Below the pieces are notes generated by a model. The model had not been told where the DNA came from and made no database searches. It saw nothing but the letters and a program-made list of their open reading frames with translations. Position numbers and translations under genes: made by a program. A DNA stretch of 64,000 nucleotides from Chitinophagales bacterium (GTDB lineage: Bacteria > Bacteroidota > Bacteroidia > Chitinophagales > JADIYW01): contig JAMLHH010000009.1 in assembly GCA_023957215.1 (NCBI GenBank), forward strand, positions 1-64,000, in the 5' to 3' direction. Below are positions 17,571 to 27,967 of this stretch, in pieces (within the stretch, counting starts at the first letter, position 1; each line of letters begins with the position of its first letter).

Positions 17571-18227
17571 TTGAAAAAAGGAATTTTCATTTTATTATTT
17601 TTGACTGCCTATACAGTATTTGCTCAAAATAAAGGCACGGTCAAGCTCGGTTTGCTCAAATACAATGGAGGAGGAGATTGGTATGCTAATCCGACTTCTC
17701 TACCTAATCTTGCAGAATTTTGTAATCAAAATCTCAACATGAATATTAGCAAGGATATTCAAGAAGTAGATCCCAGTAGCCCACAAATTTTCAACTATCC
17801 TTTCATACATATTACAGGACACGGAAATGTCGTCTTTTCACCACAAGAGGTAAGAAACATTCGTGCTTATTTGATAAGTGGAGGATTTTTGCATATTTCA
17901 GATAATTATGGTTTGGACAAATTTATCAGAAGAGAGATGAAAAAAGTTTTTCCCGAGCTTGATTTTGTAGAGCTTCCTTTTTCTCATCCTATCTATCATC
18001 AGAAGTTTGACTTTCCAAATGGATTGCCTAAAATACATGAACACGATAATAAGCCACCACAGGGGTTTGCATTAATCTATAAAGGGAGAGTGGTGTGTTT
18101 TTATGATTATGAAACTGATCTCGGAGATGGATGGGAAGACCAAGTCGTACACAATGATCCTTATGAAATACGGTTGAAAGCTTTAAAAATGGGTGCTAAT
18201 ATTATACAATATGCACTGACGGAATAG
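17571..18227 (+). CDS. Secreted DUF4159-domain protein
   Basis: A 218-residue protein with a cleavable signal peptide (MKKGIFILLFLTAYTVFAQ) that begins with a TTG codon at 17571. The rest is a DUF4159 domain, recognisable from LKYNGGGDWYANPTSLPNL, ITGHGNVVFSPQE, GGFLHISDNYG and the late GDGWEDQVVHND. The domain resembles class I glutamine-amidotransferase-like folds used in gliding and surface systems of Bacteroidota; no enzyme activity is known to me. Its gene ends two bases before the convergent DUF202 gene. Confidence 0.8.
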   Translation: MKKGIFILLFLTAYTVFAQNKGTVKLGLLKYNGGGDWYANPTSLPNLAEFCNQNLNMNISKDIQEVDPSSPQIFNYPFIHITGHGNVVFSPQEVRNIRAYLISGGFLHISDNYGLDKFIRREMKKVFPELDFVELPFSHPIYHQKFDFPNGLPKIHEHDNKPPQGFALIYKGRVVCFYDYETDLGDGWEDQVVHNDPYEIRLKALKMGANIIQYALTE

Positions 18228-18228
18228 A

Positions 18229-18627
18229 CTATATCAATTTAAAATTAATCAGTAAATCATATAGAATAATAGCACCTCCCGACATGACCAAAAATACGAC
18301 GATAAAAAGTAGCCAACCATAAGAATTGTATTTGTTGTTGAGTCTTTTTTCAACCATTTGATAACCGATAAAAGATAAAAAGACAGTAATGACTCCCGAA
18401 AAAACCAAAATGACACTGACTATCAAAGATATATTGCCGGTAGCCGGATAAGAATCATTTAAAAACTCATAATTAAACTCTCTCAAAAAGAGTATAAACT
18501 TATTGATACCGAAACCAAAACCTATCAAGGATAATCCCGCTCTTATCCAAGCCAAAAATGTCCTTTGATTGGCCAAATGAGTACGTTCCTCGGCCAATTC
18601 TAAATTCCTGTCTATCCTTTCAGTCAT
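18229..18627 (-). CDS. YidH/DUF202-family inner-membrane protein
   Basis: A 132-residue protein with an N-terminal LAEERTHLANQRTFLAWIRAGLSLIGFGFGI motif, the DUF202/YidH hallmark. It has three membrane segments (about 27-50, 63-90 and 102-125). Function is unknown in the family. It is convergent with the DUF4159 gene, with only one base between the two stops. Confidence 0.85.
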   Translation of the reverse strand: MTERIDRNLELAEERTHLANQRTFLAWIRAGLSLIGFGFGINKFILFLREFNYEFLNDSYPATGNISLIVSVILVFSGVITVFLSFIGYQMVEKRLNNKYNSYGWLLFIVVFLVMSGGAIILYDLLINFKLI

Positions 18628-18828
18628 TTCAGTAAAATTAATGAATTGAATAAGATATACCTAATGATACCTATTTTGAAGTGAAACATATAAATATAGC
18701 CACCTTAAACATAACTATATTTTTATCCTTATTTAATATTATTTTTAAAATTGTACATAAACAACCAGTTTTTTCTTAATAATGTTTATATTGTGTTAAT
18801 ATTAGCCTATCAACTAAACTTCTACAAT

Positions 18829-21800
18829 ATGAAAACAGTAAAATCTACCTACCTGAAAGCTATCTTTTTCTTTTTGGGTTATTTATCTTTTTCGCATGGT
18901 CTCACACAAGCTCAAAATTTATGCGGATTCGACCAAATCTATCAAAAAGAATTGTTAGAAAATCCTGACTTTAGGAGAAATGTTGAAAATTTTGAGCTGT
19001 CGTGGCAAAAAATCCAAGAGGATTTGCAAACCGGCAAAATCAGATTGGATAACAATGATACAATCTACGAAATACCTTTGGTTTTTCATGTTATTCATTT
19101 AGGTAGTGCAGTGGGGACAAAGTATAATCCTTCCATGGAAAAACTAACCGGAGTAGTTGATTACATGAATCAAACATTTGCTGCGACTTGGTCGGCTTAT
19201 CCGGATGTCAATAATGGCGGTGTCAATATACCCATTCGTTTTGTACTGGCTAAAAGAGATCCAAATTGTAGTCCGACGGATGGCGTAAACCGTATTAATG
19301 CTTATGATGTGTTTAGTAGCGCAAAAGCAAGTACCTATAATACTTATGGAGTTAAACGTAGTGGAAGTAATGGTTTGGAAGATAGTGACATAAAAAGTAT
19401 CGTACAATGGGATCCTTCACTTTATTATAATATCTATGTGGTAAGTAAAATAGATGGATGGGATGGCTATGTATCCGGTAGTGGCGTTGTGGGATATGCA
19501 TACTTTCCGGGAGGAAATCCTATCAATGACGGCACCGTTATTATGGAAGCATTTAATAAAGCAGGAGAAAATACATTGCCTCACGAGTTGGGACATGCTT
19601 TTGGTTTATACCACACTTTTCAAGGAGGATGTGCTACCGGTAATTGTTTGACAACCGGTGATATGGTTTGCGATACAGATCCACATACACAACCTACTTT
19701 AGGCACTTGTCCTTCAGGTAACAACTCTTGTACAGGTCAACCGTTTGGAGCAGTTTCTCATAATATAATGAATTATACAAACTGTCCGGATCGTTTCACT
19801 CAAGGGCAAAAGGAAAGAGCTATTGCATCATTATTATCAATGAGATATAGCCTATTACAATCTAATGGTGCGACACCTATTGGTGTAGATAATTCTTATC
19901 CTGAACCACCACTTTCTCAAAACTGTATTCCTTTAAGTATTGGAAACCCCGGCAATCCTAATGGAATGGGCCCGACATCAATGAAAATAGGTACATGGAC
20001 TTATAATACCGGAACATACACGAGTGATAATGAATTTTATATAGATCATGCTGCTAATTCATGTTTAATAGAAGCAATTCCTCCTATTCAGTTAATCAAA
20101 GGAGAAACATATCCTGTGGAAATAGGCACTCAGACCAATCCACAAAATGTCAGAATATGGTTAGATTATAATGGTGATGGAGAATTTAGTGAAACAAGTG
20201 AGCTTGTTTTTTCAAGCAACGGTCAAAGTGGAGACAAAACGAGAATCCATAGTGGTAATATCACCATTTCTACTAATGCATTATTAAATACACCTTTGAG
20301 GTTAAGAATTTTAGCGGATTATTATAGCGGATTTGCAAATCAAGCTTGTGGAAGTGGTTTGAGATATGGTCAATACGAAGATTTTTCTGTTATAATTCAA
20401 AATGAAAATCAAGAATGTCCGACTATTGAAGATAATGAAATTCATGTAAATATATGTCGCGGAGATGCTTACTTGTTACCTAATGGACAAAGTGTAAACC
20501 AGACCGGAACTTATCCTGTCACTTTACAGACCACAGCAGGTTGTGACAGTACAATTATTACTTATTTGACGGTACATCAACCCACAAATGATATTACTCA
20601 TGTAAATATTTGTCAAGGTGCTACATATACACTTTATGATGGGACGGAGGTGAGTGTTTCAGGAACTTATATATCCACTTATAATGATAATTATGGATGT
20701 ACAGATACAATTACTACTGTTCTTACTGTAAACCCTGTTTATGAAATGACCAACCAAGTCAGTATATGTCAAGGCGCATCATATACATTGCCTAATAACC
20801 AAACCGTCAGTCAATCCGGAACTTATCCTGTCACCTTACAATCCTCAGCTGGTTGTGATAGTACTATCATAACAGTATTAACAGTGAATCCTATCTACGA
20901 AAAATCTGAACAAATTGTCATCTGTCAAGGGACAAGTTATGAATTGCCGAATGGTCAAAGTGTGAGTGATGAGGGTGTTTATACAGTTAAGGTGTCATCT
21001 TCCACCGGTTGTGATAGTACAGTTACAATATATTTGTATAATTATCCCACATACAATGATACGGTTTATGCCGATATCTGTCAGGGAGAGATTTATCAAC
21101 TGCCCAACGGTCAAACGGCAAACGAATCCGGGGCTTATCCTTACACATTTACAGATGACAACTACTGTGCAAATTCAATTTTAACTTATTTGACCGTTCA
21201 TCCGGTTATAGATGACTCTGTTTATGTAAATATATGCCAAGGTGATTCGTATCTATTGCCTAATGGTCAGAGTGTCAGTCAATCAGGTGTTTATCCATAT
21301 TCATATTCCGACAACAATAGTTGCATAAATAAAATTACGACTTTCTTAACGGTCAATCCTATTATCTCTGATTATATCAACGCAGGTATTTGTCAAGGAT
21401 CAACTTATGAACTACCTAATGGTCATATCGTCAATGAAGAAGGAGTTTATCCTATTACACTACAATCAAGTGTAGGATGTGATAGTATTATTACCGTTTA
21501 TTTAGCAGTTTATCCTACTAATAATGATACAATTTATGGAGAAATCTGTCAAGGGGCATCTTATGAATTACCCGATGGAGTGGTAGCGACAGAATCCGGA
21601 ACTTATCCATATACTTACACGGATAACAATGGCTGTACCAATACACTTGTTACTGTTCTAACGGTAAATCCTACTTACGAGAAAGTCAACCAAGTGAATA
21701 TCTGTCAAGGTACATCTTATACCTTACCGAATGGAGAAAGTGTCAGTGAAGCAGGTACATATCCTGTCACCTTACAATCCTCAGCAGGTTGTGATAGTAC

Positions 21801-23091
21801 AATCGTTACTTATTTAACTGTAAGCGAAGTAATTGAAGAAACTGTTCATGCAAGTATCTGTCAAGGGGCATCTTATGAATTACCCGATGGAGTGGTAGCG
21901 ACAGAATCCGGAACTTATCCATATACTTACACGGATAACAACGGCTGTACCAATACACTTGTTACAGTTCTAACGGTAAATCCTACTTACGAGCAAGCCA
22001 ATCAAGTGAATATCTGCCAAGGTGCAAGTTATACCTTACCCAACGGTCAAAGCGTGAGTGAATCCGGAACATATCCTGTCACCTTGCAATCCACAGCAGG
22101 TTGTGACAGTACGATTATCACTTATTTAACTGTAAGTGAAGTTGTAAACAATGAAGTTCATGCAAGCATCTGTCAAGGTGCATCTTACGAATTGCCTGAT
22201 GGAACAACAGTAAGTGAAGCCGGCACTTATATCGTTACAATGAATGATAATGAAACTTGTTCAAAAATCATTACGACAGTGTTAACAGTAAATGTAGTTA
22301 CTCAAAGAAATATTTATGTGGAAGTATGTTTGGATAATGGCTATATTTTACCTGATGGGTCAATGGTTTATGAATCAGGTATTTATCCTGTAACTCTAAG
22401 CTCAAGTGCAGGTTGTGATAGTACGATTATCACCAATTTGACTATCCATGATGTAGTAGAAACGATAGTCTATGCAAGTATCTGTCAAGGTCAAAACTAC
22501 ATGTTACCAGATGGTAAAGTGGTTACGCAAGCCGGTACTTATTCTACGGCGATAACTTCTCCTTCTATCTGTGATAGTATAGTAACAACTATTTTGACCA
22601 TCTTTGAATTACTGGAAAGACCTGTTATTACACAAGTAGGTAACATTTTGATTTCTAATTACAATGACGGTAATCAATGGTATCTGAATGGAGTGTTGTT
22701 GGAGGGTGAGAATAATCCAACGTTAGAGATTACCGTTTCAGGTACTTATACATTGTCTTATCAAGATGAAAACGGTTGTGTACAGATATCAGATGAATTA
22801 AATGTAGTTGCAACAGGAATACAGAACCAACAATTAGGTCTTGAAGATTTTAGAGTATATCCAAATCCTAATAACGGTTACTTTACGATAGAAGTGATTT
22901 CAACAAAAGATATGGATGCCACTTTAGAAATTGTAAATACAGTCGGACAAGTAACTTCATCAAAAATATTGAAAAACCTATTGGGCAAAAGGAGTTTACA
23001 GATAGATATGGGTAATTATCCGAAAGGAATATATTTCATCAATTTATCTTACGATGGACATATAAGTAATAGGAGAGTAGTGCTTCAATAA
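18829..23091 (+). CDS. T9SS-secreted M43 metalloprotease with 14 adhesin-like repeats
   Basis: A 1420-residue secreted protein. The ATG at 18829 gives a normal signal peptide (hydrophobic ~9-29); an upstream in-frame ATG would add 26 unlikely residues. Next is a propeptide and an M43/pappalysin-type zinc protease domain (~75-350) with HELGHAFGLYH (252-262) and the Met-turn MNYTNC. A GEVED-type beta domain (~420-525) follows, with GLRYGQYEDFSV. Then come fourteen ~52-residue repeats (~530-1260), each with (I/V)CQGxxYxLPxGxxVxxxGTYPV, a GCDST-type Cys and a YLTV end. A linker domain and a type A sorting domain (~1338-1420, VYPNPNNG...) end it; the T9SS removes the latter while exporting the protein. 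The 3' part is duplicated downstream (23520-26024). Confidence 0.9.
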   Translation: MKTVKSTYLKAIFFFLGYLSFSHGLTQAQNLCGFDQIYQKELLENPDFRRNVENFELSWQKIQEDLQTGKIRLDNNDTIYEIPLVFHVIHLGSAVGTKYNPSMEKLTGVVDYMNQTFAATWSAYPDVNNGGVNIPIRFVLAKRDPNCSPTDGVNRINAYDVFSSAKASTYNTYGVKRSGSNGLEDSDIKSIVQWDPSLYYNIYVVSKIDGWDGYVSGSGVVGYAYFPGGNPINDGTVIMEAFNKAGENTLPHELGHAFGLYHTFQGGCATGNCLTTGDMVCDTDPHTQPTLGTCPSGNNSCTGQPFGAVSHNIMNYTNCPDRFTQGQKERAIASLLSMRYSLLQSNGATPIGVDNSYPEPPLSQNCIPLSIGNPGNPNGMGPTSMKIGTWTYNTGTYTSDNEFYIDHAANSCLIEAIPPIQLIKGETYPVEIGTQTNPQNVRIWLDYNGDGEFSETSELVFSSNGQSGDKTRIHSGNITISTNALLNTPLRLRILADYYSGFANQACGSGLRYGQYEDFSVIIQNENQECPTIEDNEIHVNICRGDAYLLPNGQSVNQTGTYPVTLQTTAGCDSTIITYLTVHQPTNDITHVNICQGATYTLYDGTEVSVSGTYISTYNDNYGCTDTITTVLTVNPVYEMTNQVSICQGASYTLPNNQTVSQSGTYPVTLQSSAGCDSTIITVLTVNPIYEKSEQIVICQGTSYELPNGQSVSDEGVYTVKVSSSTGCDSTVTIYLYNYPTYNDTVYADICQGEIYQLPNGQTANESGAYPYTFTDDNYCANSILTYLTVHPVIDDSVYVNICQGDSYLLPNGQSVSQSGVYPYSYSDNNSCINKITTFLTVNPIISDYINAGICQGSTYELPNGHIVNEEGVYPITLQSSVGCDSIITVYLAVYPTNNDTIYGEICQGASYELPDGVVATESGTYPYTYTDNNGCTNTLVTVLTVNPTYEKVNQVNICQGTSYTLPNGESVSEAGTYPVTLQSSAGCDSTIVTYLTVSEVIEETVHASICQGASYELPDGVVATESGTYPYTYTDNNGCTNTLVTVLTVNPTYEQANQVNICQGASYTLPNGQSVSESGTYPVTLQSTAGCDSTIITYLTVSEVVNNEVHASICQGASYELPDGTTVSEAGTYIVTMNDNETCSKIITTVLTVNVVTQRNIYVEVCLDNGYILPDGSMVYESGIYPVTLSSSAGCDSTIITNLTIHDVVETIVYASICQGQNYMLPDGKVVTQAGTYSTAITSPSICDSIVTTILTIFELLERPVITQVGNILISNYNDGNQWYLNGVLLEGENNPTLEITVSGTYTLSYQDENGCVQISDELNVVATGIQNQQLGLEDFRVYPNPNNGYFTIEVISTKDMDATLEIVNTVGQVTSSKILKNLLGKRSLQIDMGNYPKGIYFINLSYDGHISNRRVVLQ
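20413..22610 (+). repeat. Fourteen tandem ~156-bp coding repeats
   Basis: Each unit codes for about 52 residues. The units are diverged in the first half and nearly identical in units 8-11, where units 8 and 10 and units 9 and 11 alternate. That pattern points to recent duplication of a two-unit block. Confidence 0.85.
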
Positions 23092-23117
23092 AAAATAATT
23101 TAGTCTAAGAAGAAAAC

Positions 23118-23145
23118 GCCTACAGATTTTTCTGTGGGCATTTTT
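23118..23145 (+). terminator. Terminator of the M43 adhesin gene
   Basis: A 9-bp stem (GCCTACAGA / TCTGTGGGC, one G-U pair) with a TTTT loop and a T-run after it. The group II intron 5' sequence begins shortly downstream. A second copy lies at 26053-26080. Confidence 0.8.
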
Positions 23146-23159
23146 GGTTTGCTATGCAT

Positions 23160-23519
23160 GTTCATTATCTATAGGGTTAAAGTCCCGATCGGGCTTATTT
23201 TGACGAGAACCGTTAGTTGAGGGCAAGGGTGTTTGCCGTGAGGTAAAATCTGAAAGAAGCCTAAAACAAAAGTTGGTACTGACCCTTCGGCAAGCTCAGG
23301 ATAAACCTACGCAGAAACTGCATACTAAGGCTTACCCGGAGGGTCATGTGGCAATGGACACAGACGCCCGAAAGTCATCCGTAATCCGGGGTAGTAAATG
23401 CAGTAGTATTGACTGGAAGATAATGAACTTAACGTAGGAGGTCTCCAACCTGAGAGGGTCGGAGAAGTCAGCAGAAGCCATAGTACCGCTATAAATATTG
23501 GGTAACGCCAATACAGGGA
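23160..23519 (+). mobile_element. Group II intron, 5' ribozyme fragment (duplicated copy)
   Basis: This stretch matches 26098-26456 almost base for base, apart from small differences. It includes the sequence GTCGGAGAAGTCAGCAGAAG, a typical segment of group II introns just before the ORF. It stops at CAGGGA, where it joins the 3' part of the adhesin repeat (junction 23518-23520, with GA shared by both parents). There is no reverse transcriptase here. It is a dead left part produced by tandem duplication. Confidence 0.75.
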
Positions 23520-26024
23520 AGAAACTGTTCATGCAAGTATCTGTCAAAAGGGGCATCTTATGAATTACCCGATGGAGTGGTAGCGACAGAATCCGGAACT
23601 TATCCATATACTTACACGGATAACAACGGCTGTACCAATACACTTGTTACTGTTCTAACGGTAAATCCTATTTATGAGAAAGTCAACCAAGTGAATATCT
23701 GTCAAGGTACATCTTATACCTTACCGAATGGAGAAAGTGTCAGTGAAGCAGGTACATATCCTGTCACCTTACAATCCTCAGCAGGTTGTGATAGTACAAT
23801 CGTTACTTATTTAACTGTAAGCGAAGTAATTGAAGAAACTGTTCATGCAAGTATCTGTCAAGGGGCATCTTATGAATTACCCGATGGAGTGGTAGCGACA
23901 GAATCCGGAACTTATCCATATACTTACACGGATAACAACGGCTGTACCAATACACTTGTTACTGTTCTAACGGTAAATCCTATTTATCGAGAAAGTCAAC
24001 CAAGTGAATATCTGTCAAGGTACATCTTATACCTTACCGAATGGAGAAAGTGTCAGTGAAGCAGGTACATATCCTGTCACCTTACAATCCTCAGCAGGTT
24101 GTGATAGTACAATCGTTACTTATTTAACTGTAAGCGAAGTAATTGAAGAAACTGTTCATGCAAGTATCTGTCAAGGGCATCTTATGAATTACCCGATGGA
24201 GTGGTAGCGACAGAATCCGGAACTTATCACTATACTTACACGGATAACAACTTGGCTGTACCAATACACTTGTTACAGTTCTAACGGTAAATCCCTACTT
24301 ACGAGCAAGCCAATCAAGTGAATATCTGCCAAAGTGCAAGTTATACCTTACCCAACGGTCAAAGCGTGAGTGAATCCGGAACATATCCTGTCACCTTACT
24401 GCAATCCACAGCAGGTTGTGACAGTACGATTATCACTTATTTAACTGTGAGTGAAGTTGTAAACAATGAAGTTCATGCAGCATCTGTCAAGAGTGCATCT
24501 TACGAATTGCCTGATGGAACAACAGTAAGTGAAGCCGGCACTTATCCATATACTTATACGGACAACAACGGTTGCACCAATATACTTGTTACAGTTCTAA
24601 CGGTAAATCCTACTTACGAGCAAGCCAATCAAGTGAATATCTGCCAAGGTGCAAGTTATACCTTACCCAACGGTCAAAGCGTGAGTGAATCCGGAACATA
24701 TCCTGTCACCTTGCAATCCACAGCAGGTTGTGACAGTACGATTATCTTATTTAACTGTAAGTGAAGTTGTAAACAAATAAGTTCATCAGCATCTGTCAAG
24801 GTGCATCTTACAGGTGCCTGATGGAACAACAGTAAAGTGAAGCCGGCACTTATCCATATACTTATACGGACAACAACGGTTGCTCAATACAACGCATTAC
24901 AGTTCTAACGGTAAATCCTACTTACGAGCAAGCCAATCAAGTGAATATCTGCCAAGGTGCAAGTTACCGCCACCTTTGGTCAAAGCGTGAGTCCGGAACA
25001 TATCCTGTCACCTTGCAATCCACAGCAAGGTTGTGACAGTACGATTATCCTTATTTAGCTGTAAGTGAAGTTGTAAACAATGAAGTTCATGCAAGCATCT
25101 GTCAAGGTGCATCTTACGAATTGCCTGATGGAACAACAGTAAGTGAAGCCATCGCTTATATCGTTACAATGAATGATAATGAAACTTGTTCAAAAATCAT
25201 TACGACAGTGTTAACAGTAAGTGTAATTTAACTCAAAAGAAATATTTATGTGGAAGTATGTTTGGATAATGGCTATATTTTACCTGATGGGTCAATGGTT
25301 TATGAATCAGGTATTTATCACCTTGCTCTAAGCTCAAGTGCAGGTTGTGATAGTACGATTATCACCAATTTGACTATCCATGATGTAGTGAAACGATAGT
25401 CTATGCAAGTATCTGTCAAGGTCAAAACTACATGTTACCAGATGGTAAAGTGGTTACACCAAGCCGGTACTTATTCTACGGCGATAACTTCTCCTTCTAT
25501 CTGTGATAGTATAGTAACAACTATTTTGACCATCTTTGAATTACTGGAAAGACCTGTTATTACACACACAAGTAGGTAACATTTTGATTTCTAATTACAA
25601 TGACGTGTCAATGGTATCTGAATGGAGTGTTGTTGGAGGGTGAGAATAATCCAACGTTAGAGATTGCCGTTTCAGGTACTTATACATTGTCGTATCCAAG
25701 ATGAAAACGGTTGTGTACAGATATCAGATGAATTAAATGTAGTTACCTTGGGAATACAGAACCAACAATTAGGTCTTGAAGATTTTAGAGTATATCCAAA
25801 TCCTAATAACGGTTGCTTTACGATAGAAGTGATTTCAACAAAAGATATGGATGCCACTTTAGAAATTGTAAATACAGTCGGACAAGTAACTTCATCAAAA
25901 ATATTGAAAAACCTATTGGGCAAAAAGGTTTTACAGATAGATGTAAGGTAAATTATCCGAAAGGAATATATTTCATCAATTTATCTTGATGGACATATAA
26001 GTAATAGGAGAGTAGTGCTTCAAT
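23520..26024 (+). pseudogene. Duplicated, frame-broken 3' part of the M43 adhesin gene
   Basis: The copy begins in repeat unit 10 of the upstream gene (equivalent to ~21835) and runs through extra repeat units, the linker and the T9SS sorting domain to the end. It has no signal peptide and no protease domain. Up to about 23980 it is nearly perfect; afterwards it is broken many times by 1-10 base insertions and deletions (for example near 23990, 24175, 24250, 24400, 24480, 24780 and 24970-25040), while substitutions are few. Small open frames remain at 23577-24059, 24004-24207, 24318-24764 and 25664-25951. It could serve as donor DNA for repeat variation, be a decaying duplicate, or be a misassembly. 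Confidence 0.8.
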
Positions 26025-26052
26025 AAAAATAATTTAGTCTAAGAAAGAAAAC

Positions 26053-26080
26053 GCCTACAGATTTTTCTGTGGGCATTTTT
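26053..26080 (+). terminator. Duplicated adhesin terminator
   Basis: This is the second copy of the hairpin at 23118-23145, at the same distance from the sorting-domain stop and from the intron 5' end. Confidence 0.7.
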
Positions 26081-26097
26081 GGTTGCTATGCATGTTC

Positions 26098-27545
26098 ATT
26101 ATCTATAGGGTTAAAAGTCCCGATCGGGCTTATTTTGACGAGAACCGTTAGTTGAGGGCAAGGGTGTTTGCCGTGAGGTAAAATCTGAAAGAAGCCTAAA
26201 ACAAAAGTTGGTGCTGACCCGCTCAACAGCTCAGGATAAACCTACGCAGAAACTGCATACTAAGGCTTACCCGGAGGGTCATGTGGCAATGGACACAGAC
26301 GCCCGAAAGTCATCCGTAATCCGGGGTAGTAAATGCAGTAGTATTGACTGGAAGATAATGAACTTAACATGAGGTCTCCAACCTGAGAGGGTCGGAGAAG
26401 TCAGCAGAAGCCATAGTACCGCTATAAATATTGGGTAACGCCAATACAGGGACAGGCTGAATTTTCAATTAAGGAGTCCCGAATACTCGGGACAAATTGT
26501 AACAACTATGAAGAAGCCATGAAAATACGAGAACTTTCAGATGGGTCTTTTTGACGAATGGGAGAGTAGCCAAAAGGTGAAAGGCACTGACGTATTTAGT
26601 GCAGGAAGCGGATTGGTACGGCAAGAGTGGTTGTCAAGGTGCAGAAAAGAACGAGCCTTAACCCAAGATTTGATGAGTGAGATAGCGGACTTAAAGAATC
26701 TTGAATCCGCACTGCGGAAAGTAATCAGTAACAAGGGCAGTGCAGGCATTGGCGGAATGAGGGTTGAAGAACTCAAGTCGTGGTTTTCCACACATTACCG
26801 GGAACTTCAACATCAGTTAATGACAAACACCTATCAAGTTACAGTAGTTAAAGAGGTACTGATACCTAAGCCGAATGGCGGTAAACGCCCACTCGGTATT
26901 CCCACTGTCAAAGACCGCTTGGTACAACAAGCGATAAGTCAAGTTTTATCAAAACGCTATGATTCCACATTTTCAGACCACAGCTATGGTTTTCGCCCGA
27001 AGCGCAACGCTCATCAAGCCTTGCACAAAGCAGGCGAATATGTAGCCGAAGGCAAGAATTGGATAATTGATATTGACTTGGCAAAATTCTTTGACGAGGT
27101 AAACCACGACCGTTTGCTGTGGCAGTTAAGCACCCGTATTGGTGACAAGAAAGTGCTTAAATTGATTGGCAAATTCCTTCGGGCAGGAATGCTAAGTGGA
27201 GGGATGACTAATCAGCGGGTAAAAGGAACGCCACAAGGCAGTCCGTTATCCCCGTTACTGTCTAATATCGTTTTAGACGAATTGAATAAGGAGTTAGAGC
27301 GAAGAGGACATCGTTTTGTGCGATATGCCGACGACATTATTATAATGGTTGGAAGCGAACTGGCATCAGAACGAGTGATGAAAAGCGTTTCAGAATTTAT
27401 CGAAACCCGAATGCGGTTAAAGATAAATCAAGAAAAGAGCCAAATCATCCGCCCTTATCAACTTAACTTTCTTGGACATAGGATTTTAAAGGATGGAAGT
27501 TTGGGTCTAAGTCAAAAGAGCACACAACGCTTTAAGGCGAAATCT
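26098..27545 (+). mobile_element. Group II intron, truncated at its 3' end
   Basis: The ribozyme 5' domains (26098-~26520) lead into a reverse-transcriptase gene, the normal layout of a bacterial retroelement intron. Homology stops at ~27545, inside the ORF, where an IS1182 fragment begins. Domains V and VI and the 3' splice site are not seen downstream, so the intron cannot splice in cis. It sits just past a terminator hairpin, a site preference described for class C introns; I have not established the class of this one. Confidence 0.75.
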
Positions 27546-27566
27546 ATTTTTAACTTGTTTATTTAA
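26541..27566 (+). pseudogene. ltrA: Group II intron reverse transcriptase/maturase, C-terminally truncated
   Basis: 341 residues remain of a protein normally over 400. The RT domain is well kept: KPNGGKRPLGIPTVKDRLVQ, SYGFRPKRNAHQAL, the IDIDLAKFFDEVNHD motif with its Asp, the GTPQGSPLSPLLSNI block and the catalytic RYADDIIIM (YADD). After residue ~333 (QRFKAK) the sequence turns into unrelated residues and stops. Thumb/maturase domain X and any endonuclease domain are lost, so splicing help and retrohoming should not work. The ATG at 26541 is the normal start; it follows the intron's 5' domains directly. Confidence 0.85.
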
Positions 27567-27602
27567 TTGGTTGTCAGGACATTGTATGGTAATTCAATAA
27601 AA

Positions 27603-27967
27603 ATGAGCAAAGTATCTTTTAAAAGCCTTCCACTTCATTCTCCATCACTTTTCCCTGAAGATATCTTTGATAGGATAGCAGAAAACCATCCTGTACGATT
27701 AGTAAGTGCCGTAGTTGATGCTTTGGATATAAACAACATATTAAAAATATATAAAGGAGGTGGCTGTTCTGCATATCATCCAAGAATGATGATTAAAGTG
27801 CAGTTTTACGCCTATTTATCCAATATTTATTCTTGCAGAAAGATAGCAAAGCCCTTACCGAAAATATTCATTTTATGTATATTGCAGGGAACTCTACTCC
27901 TGATTTTAGAACGATTAACGACTTTAGAGGAAAAATATTAAAAGAGCATATCAAAAATTTGTTTGCA
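27603..27967 (+). pseudogene. IS1182-family transposase, N-terminal fragment with frameshift
   Basis: The ATG at 27603 begins a typical IS1182 N-terminus: FDRIAENHPVRLVSAVVDALDI, YKGGGCSAYHPRMMIKV and FYAYLSNIYSCRKIAK. One missing A near 27850 shifts the frame. The correct continuation (ALTENIHFMYIAGNSTPDFRTINDFRG) is then read in the frame opened at 27833. The fragment ends around KEHIKNLFA (27967), where IS91-type sequence begins. Only about a quarter of the transposase is left. Confidence 0.8.

Noticed and set aside
20413-22610. CRISPR array
   Set aside because: The units are in-frame coding repeats of a secreted protein, with no spacers.
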